Positions 59,267 through 64,000 of a stretch of 64,000 nucleotides of DNA are shown here, one piece after another. Origin of the DNA: Lederbergia panacisoli (GTDB lineage Bacteria > Bacillota > Bacilli > Bacillales > Bacillaceae_C). A model generated the notes under the pieces. That model was given only the letters and a program-made list of their open reading frames with translations. It was not told where the DNA came from and did no database searches. Made by a program: the position numbers and the translations under genes. The DNA is taken from positions 372,001 to 436,000 of the forward strand of contig NZ_JANJGU010000001.1 of NCBI RefSeq assembly GCF_024626525.1, read 5' to 3'. Within the stretch, counting starts at the first letter, position 1; every line of letters begins with the position of its first letter.

Positions 59267-60205
59267 TTATGAACGCCTTGCAATGAAAGCTACCCAATCT
59301 TCCATTACTAACGTTTCTTCAATAGAAAAACCTGCTGATATAATAGCATCTTTTACTTCAGATTTCTTCGGTTGAATGATTCCTGACGTAATGAAATAAC
59401 CGCCTTGTTTCACAATTGATGCTGCATCGTCTGTAAAACGTATAATGACATCAGCTAATATATTGGCTACAACAATATCAGACTGGGTCTCTATCCCTTC
59501 AAGCAAATTACCTTGTTGCACATCAATCATATCCGACACATGATTTAATTCAATATTTTGCTTAGCAGATTCAATGGCCACCTCATCTAAATCTAAAGCA
59601 AGAACTTTCTTCGCACCTAATAAGGCAGCAGCGATACTTAAAACACCGGAACCAGTCCCGACATCTATCACATTACTGCCTTTTTGAACGGTTCGTTCTA
59701 ATGCTTGAATACACATTACCGTAGTAGGATGTGTCCCCGTACCAAAGGCCATTCCTGGGTCAAGCTCAATAATCAGTTCATCGCTATTAACACGCTCATA
59801 CTCTTCCCAAGTAGGTACGATAGTAAAAGTTTCGGATATTTTCACAGGGTGGTAATATTTTTTCCAAGCTGTCGCCCAATCCTCTTCTTTTACCTCAGTA
59901 GTTGTAACTATATTCTTACCAATATCAATATCGTACTTTATGAGATCAGTGATTTCTTGTTTAATTGAATCAATGGTTTCACTAATAAAGCTATTTACCG
60001 GCAAATAAGCTTTGATGATGACTCCTTCTTCAGGGTAATCCCCAGGATTTAAATCATATATTTCACCGAACCAATCTTCTCTTTCCTTCGTCAATTCAGC
60101 TGGATCTTCAATTACAACGCCACTTGCCCCCGCCTCATGAAGAATGTTGGAAATAGGTTCTATCGCTTCATTAGTCGTATGGATACTGATCTCGCTCCAC
60201 TTCAT
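59267..60205 (-). CDS. prmA: PrmA, ribosomal protein L11 methyltransferase
   Basis: 312 residues from ATG at 60205 ([20 protein letters not shown]), with GGAGCGG upstream. Methyltransferase motif I is [16 protein letters not shown] near 175, followed by [22 protein letters not shown], and motif IV is [12 protein letters not shown] near 240. An N-terminal substrate-binding domain precedes. Formerly yqeT. 12 bases before rsmE. Confidence 0.94.
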   Translation of the reverse strand: MKWSEISIHTTNEAIEPISNILHEAGASGVVIEDPAELTKEREDWFGEIYDLNPGDYPEEGVIIKAYLPVNSFISETIDSIKQEITDLIKYDIDIGKNIVTTTEVKEEDWATAWKKYYHPVKISETFTIVPTWEEYERVNSDELIIELDPGMAFGTGTHPTTVMCIQALERTVQKGSNVIDVGTGSGVLSIAAALLGAKKVLALDLDEVAIESAKQNIELNHVSDMIDVQQGNLLEGIETQSDIVVANILADVIIRFTDDAASIVKQGGYFITSGIIQPKKSEVKDAIISAGFSIEETLVMEDWVAFIARRS

Positions 60206-60234
60206 TAAAAACCGCTCCAATCCAATTCAATTCA

Positions 60235-61356
60235 TCAACTCTTAAAAGCACGTTTTACCTTTTCAAAAAAACTTTCATGCTGTTCATCAGATGTGTCTCC
60301 ACTTACATCAGCAAAATCACGAAGGAGTTGCTTTTGATGTTCTGAAAGTTTGGTAGGTGTAATGACCTTTACGTGGATATGCTGATCCCCTGTGCCATAT
60401 CCTCTTACGTTTTGTACACCTTTGCCACGTAATCGGAAACGAGTACCTGTTTGTGTACCTGCAGGAATTTTTAGTTTTACTTTCCCATGTAAAGTCGGTA
60501 CTTCGATTTCATCGCCAAGAGCTGCTTGCGCGAATGTAATCGGCATTTCACAATAAATATCGTCACCTTCACGCTCAAAGAATTCATGGGACCTCACATG
60601 AAAAACAACGTATAGATCCCCGGGAGGTCCACCATTTATACCTGGTTCTCCTTCACCTGAAACGCGCATTTGCTGCCCATCATCAATACCTTGTGGGATT
60701 TTAACATTAATTTTTCTGCGTTTTTTCACCTTGCCATCGCCGCCGCATGTCCGGCATTTTTCTTTAATCAATTTACCTGTGCCGTTACAATGATTACAAA
60801 CACGACGATTGACGATTCGACCAAATGGCGTATTTTGTTCTACGTTTAGCTGACCACTTCCGTGACAATGATGACATGTGTCTGGCGTTGTGCCCGGTTT
60901 TGCTCCGCTTCCTTTGCACGTATCACATGTTTCTTCTCGTGGTATTTCTATAATTGTTTCTTTACCAAATACAGCCTCTTCGAAGGTCAAGTCAAGCGTA
61001 TACTGAAGGTCTGAACCTTGTCTTGGTGCATTAGGATCTCTACGACCTCCACCGCCAAAGAAGGTATTAAAAATATCTTCAAATCCGCCAAAACCGCCAA
61101 AGTCGGATCCGCCGAAGCCGCCACCGCCAAATCCTTGTGGTCCTTCGTGGCCAAATTGGTCATACTGTGCACGTTTTTGGTCATCATTCAATATTTCATA
61201 GGCTTCCGTTATTTCCTTAAATTTCTCATCCGCCCCAGCTTCTTTATTAATATCCGGATGATATTGTTTGGATAAGCGTCTATATGCTTTTTTTATCTCA
61301 TCTTTCGTGGCGCTTTTCGATACTCCAAGCACCTCGTAATAGTCCCTTTTACTCAT
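60235..61356 (-). CDS. dnaJ: DnaJ co-chaperone
   Basis: 373 residues from ATG at 61356 ([27 protein letters not shown]), with GGGAGTG upstream. J domain with the HPD motif (QYHPDIN), a Gly/Phe-rich segment ([19 protein letters not shown]), four CxxCxGxG zinc repeats ([32 protein letters not shown]) and C-terminal substrate domains. Stimulates DnaK ATPase. It may have its own promoter, since a terminator-like hairpin lies before it. Confidence 0.96.
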   Translation of the reverse strand: MSKRDYYEVLGVSKSATKDEIKKAYRRLSKQYHPDINKEAGADEKFKEITEAYEILNDDQKRAQYDQFGHEGPQGFGGGGFGGSDFGGFGGFEDIFNTFFGGGGRRDPNAPRQGSDLQYTLDLTFEEAVFGKETIIEIPREETCDTCKGSGAKPGTTPDTCHHCHGSGQLNVEQNTPFGRIVNRRVCNHCNGTGKLIKEKCRTCGGDGKVKKRRKINVKIPQGIDDGQQMRVSGEGEPGINGGPPGDLYVVFHVRSHEFFEREGDDIYCEMPITFAQAALGDEIEVPTLHGKVKLKIPAGTQTGTRFRLRGKGVQNVRGYGTGDQHIHVKVITPTKLSEHQKQLLRDFADVSGDTSDEQHESFFEKVKRAFKS

Positions 61357-61452
61357 AAAAACACACTCCCGCGTCCTTTTCACATAAAGTATATTTTAAC
61401 ACAAATCGTACAGTGATTAAAAGGAAGAATTCGAACATTAGGTTAACAGATT

Positions 61453-61491
61453 GGAAAAGCCAAAGCCGTTTGAATTGGCTTTGGCCTTTTA
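61453..61491 (-). terminator. Terminator-like hairpin between dnaK and dnaJ
   Basis: GCCAAAGCC (61459-61467) and GGCTTTGGC (61477-61485) form a perfect stem, followed on the minus strand by TTTTCC. As dnaK is upstream of dnaJ on that strand, it probably reduces read-through to dnaJ rather than stopping it. Confidence 0.75.
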
Positions 61492-61500
61492 TTGCTGTTA

Positions 61501-63366
<1,866 letters not shown>

Positions 63367-64000
63367 CTATTGATTCACTTTAACCATTGATGGTCTGATT
63401 ACGCGGTCTTTGAGCTTGTAGCCTTTTTGAAATTCTTCAACAACAATATTTGAACCCATTTCAGGATCATTCGATTGCATGACAGCTTGATGAAAATTAG
63501 GGTCAAACTCTTGACCTACCGCTTCAATCTGTTCAGCACCTTCTTGCTTTAACACATCGATAATGTTCCGATAAACCATTTGTACACCATCAAGTAATGC
63601 CTTTGCCTGTTCATCATTCGTTTCAATTTGCATTGCTCTTTCAAAATTGTCAATTGCTGACAACAAGTTCGTAATCAAGCTTTGCGATCTATATTTTTCG
63701 CTTGCTTCCCTTTCAAGCTGGGAACGCCTGCGGAAATTTTCGAAATCAGCGTACAATCGTAAGTATCGGTTTTCAGATTCTTCCACCTTTTTCTCTAGTT
63801 CTGAAATCCTCAAAGCGGTCTCATCGACAACTTCCTCTTCATTATTAGTAATTTCTTCACTCTCTAGAGTTTCGGCTTGTCCAACAGCTTCTGCTTCATT
63901 ACTGTTTTCTTCATGTAAAGAATCAACGGATTCCGTTTCATCTACTACTCCATTTGTTTGTTCTCTCTCTTGATCTGATGTTTCTTTCGTTTGATTGTCC
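63367..64000 (-). CDS. grpE: GrpE nucleotide-exchange factor (partial, 5' end off window)
   Basis: The frame is open from 63367 to the window edge; about 211 codons are visible. The coiled coil and core ([59 protein letters not shown]) and the ending [17 protein letters not shown] are typical. The N-terminal tail is acidic and low in complexity ([43 protein letters not shown]). Only a few codons are probably missing. hrcA, which regulates this operon, would lie beyond the edge. Confidence 0.95.
   Translation of the reverse strand, partial: DNQTKETSDQEREQTNGVVDETESVDSLHEENSNEAEAVGQAETLESEEITNNEEEVVDETALRISELEKKVEESENRYLRLYADFENFRRRSQLEREASEKYRSQSLITNLLSAIDNFERAMQIETNDEQAKALLDGVQMVYRNIIDVLKQEGAEQIEAVGQEFDPNFHQAVMQSNDPEMGSNIVVEEFQKGYKLKDRVIRPSMVKVNQ

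Overview
The window is a stretch of core chromosome from a low-GC, endospore-forming Firmicute of the family Bacillaceae. Gene content and order follow the Bacillus subtilis comG-yqg-yqf-yqe-dnaK region almost gene for gene, including small family-restricted genes (yqgW, yqgY, yqgO, yqzL, yqfT) and sporulation genes (yqfC, yqfD). The genus cannot be fixed from the sequence alone. No rRNA, tRNA, prophage, intact insertion sequence, CRISPR array or defence system was seen.

Layout. 1-6.3 kb: 3' part of the competence pilus operon (comGB partial, comGA), then yqgY, yqgX, yqgW, lipoprotein yqgU and the lipoteichoic acid synthase-like yqgS. 6.3-7.8 kb: a gene-poor scar with nested repeats and a decayed transposase end. 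7.8-11.4 kb: glcK, yqgQ, rhomboid protease gluP, yqgO, 5-formyl-THF cyclo-ligase and rpmG. 11.5-15.9 kb: two membrane-anchored small proteins, pbpA and an MFS transporter; the phosphate-transport (pst) operon that B. subtilis carries here is absent. 15.9-19.5 kb: a 51-bp tandem repeat, sodA, yqgB, yqfZ and ispG. 19.5-23.8 kb: yqfW, an unknown membrane protein, the zinc cluster znuC-znuB-zur with a probable Zur operator, and yqfT. 23.9-30.3 kb: nfo, cshB, yqfQ, ispH, yqfO, trmK, cccA. 30.4-37.5 kb: an acyl-CoA dehydrogenase, an unknown membrane protein, then sigA-dnaG-yqxD and the yqfL-ccpN regulator pair. 37.6-46.6 kb: T-box-controlled glyQS, recO-yqzL-era-cdd-dgkA-ybeY-pgpH. 47-56 kb: a small membrane protein with a poly-G tract, phoH-yqfD-yqfC-yqfB-floA-yqeZ-yqeY-rpsU, Na/Pi symporter-like yqeW, deoC. 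57-64 kb: mtaB-rsmE-prmA-dnaJ-dnaK-grpE (grpE runs off the end).

The genes are mainly housekeeping: translation (glyQS, rpmG, rpsU, era, ybeY, trmK, mtaB, rsmE, prmA), replication and transcription (dnaG, sigA), repair (nfo, recO), envelope synthesis (pbpA, yqgS, dgkA), isoprenoid synthesis (ispG, ispH), protein folding (dnaK, dnaJ, grpE), membrane organisation (floA, yqeZ) and c-di-AMP turnover (pgpH). Most are on the minus strand, with short plus-strand islands separated by intrinsic terminators.

The least explained material is intergenic. A modular palindromic repeat family (module A, with a second element B nested inside it in two copies and a third module C inserted at one fixed site in three copies) occupies nearly every large gap. 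A 51-bp tandem repeat open on both strands lies upstream of yqgE. A poly-G run sits exactly at the start of a small membrane-protein gene, and a perfect 7-1-7 palindrome lies in the sodA leader. I found no convincing new multi-gene system; these non-coding elements are the best leads.
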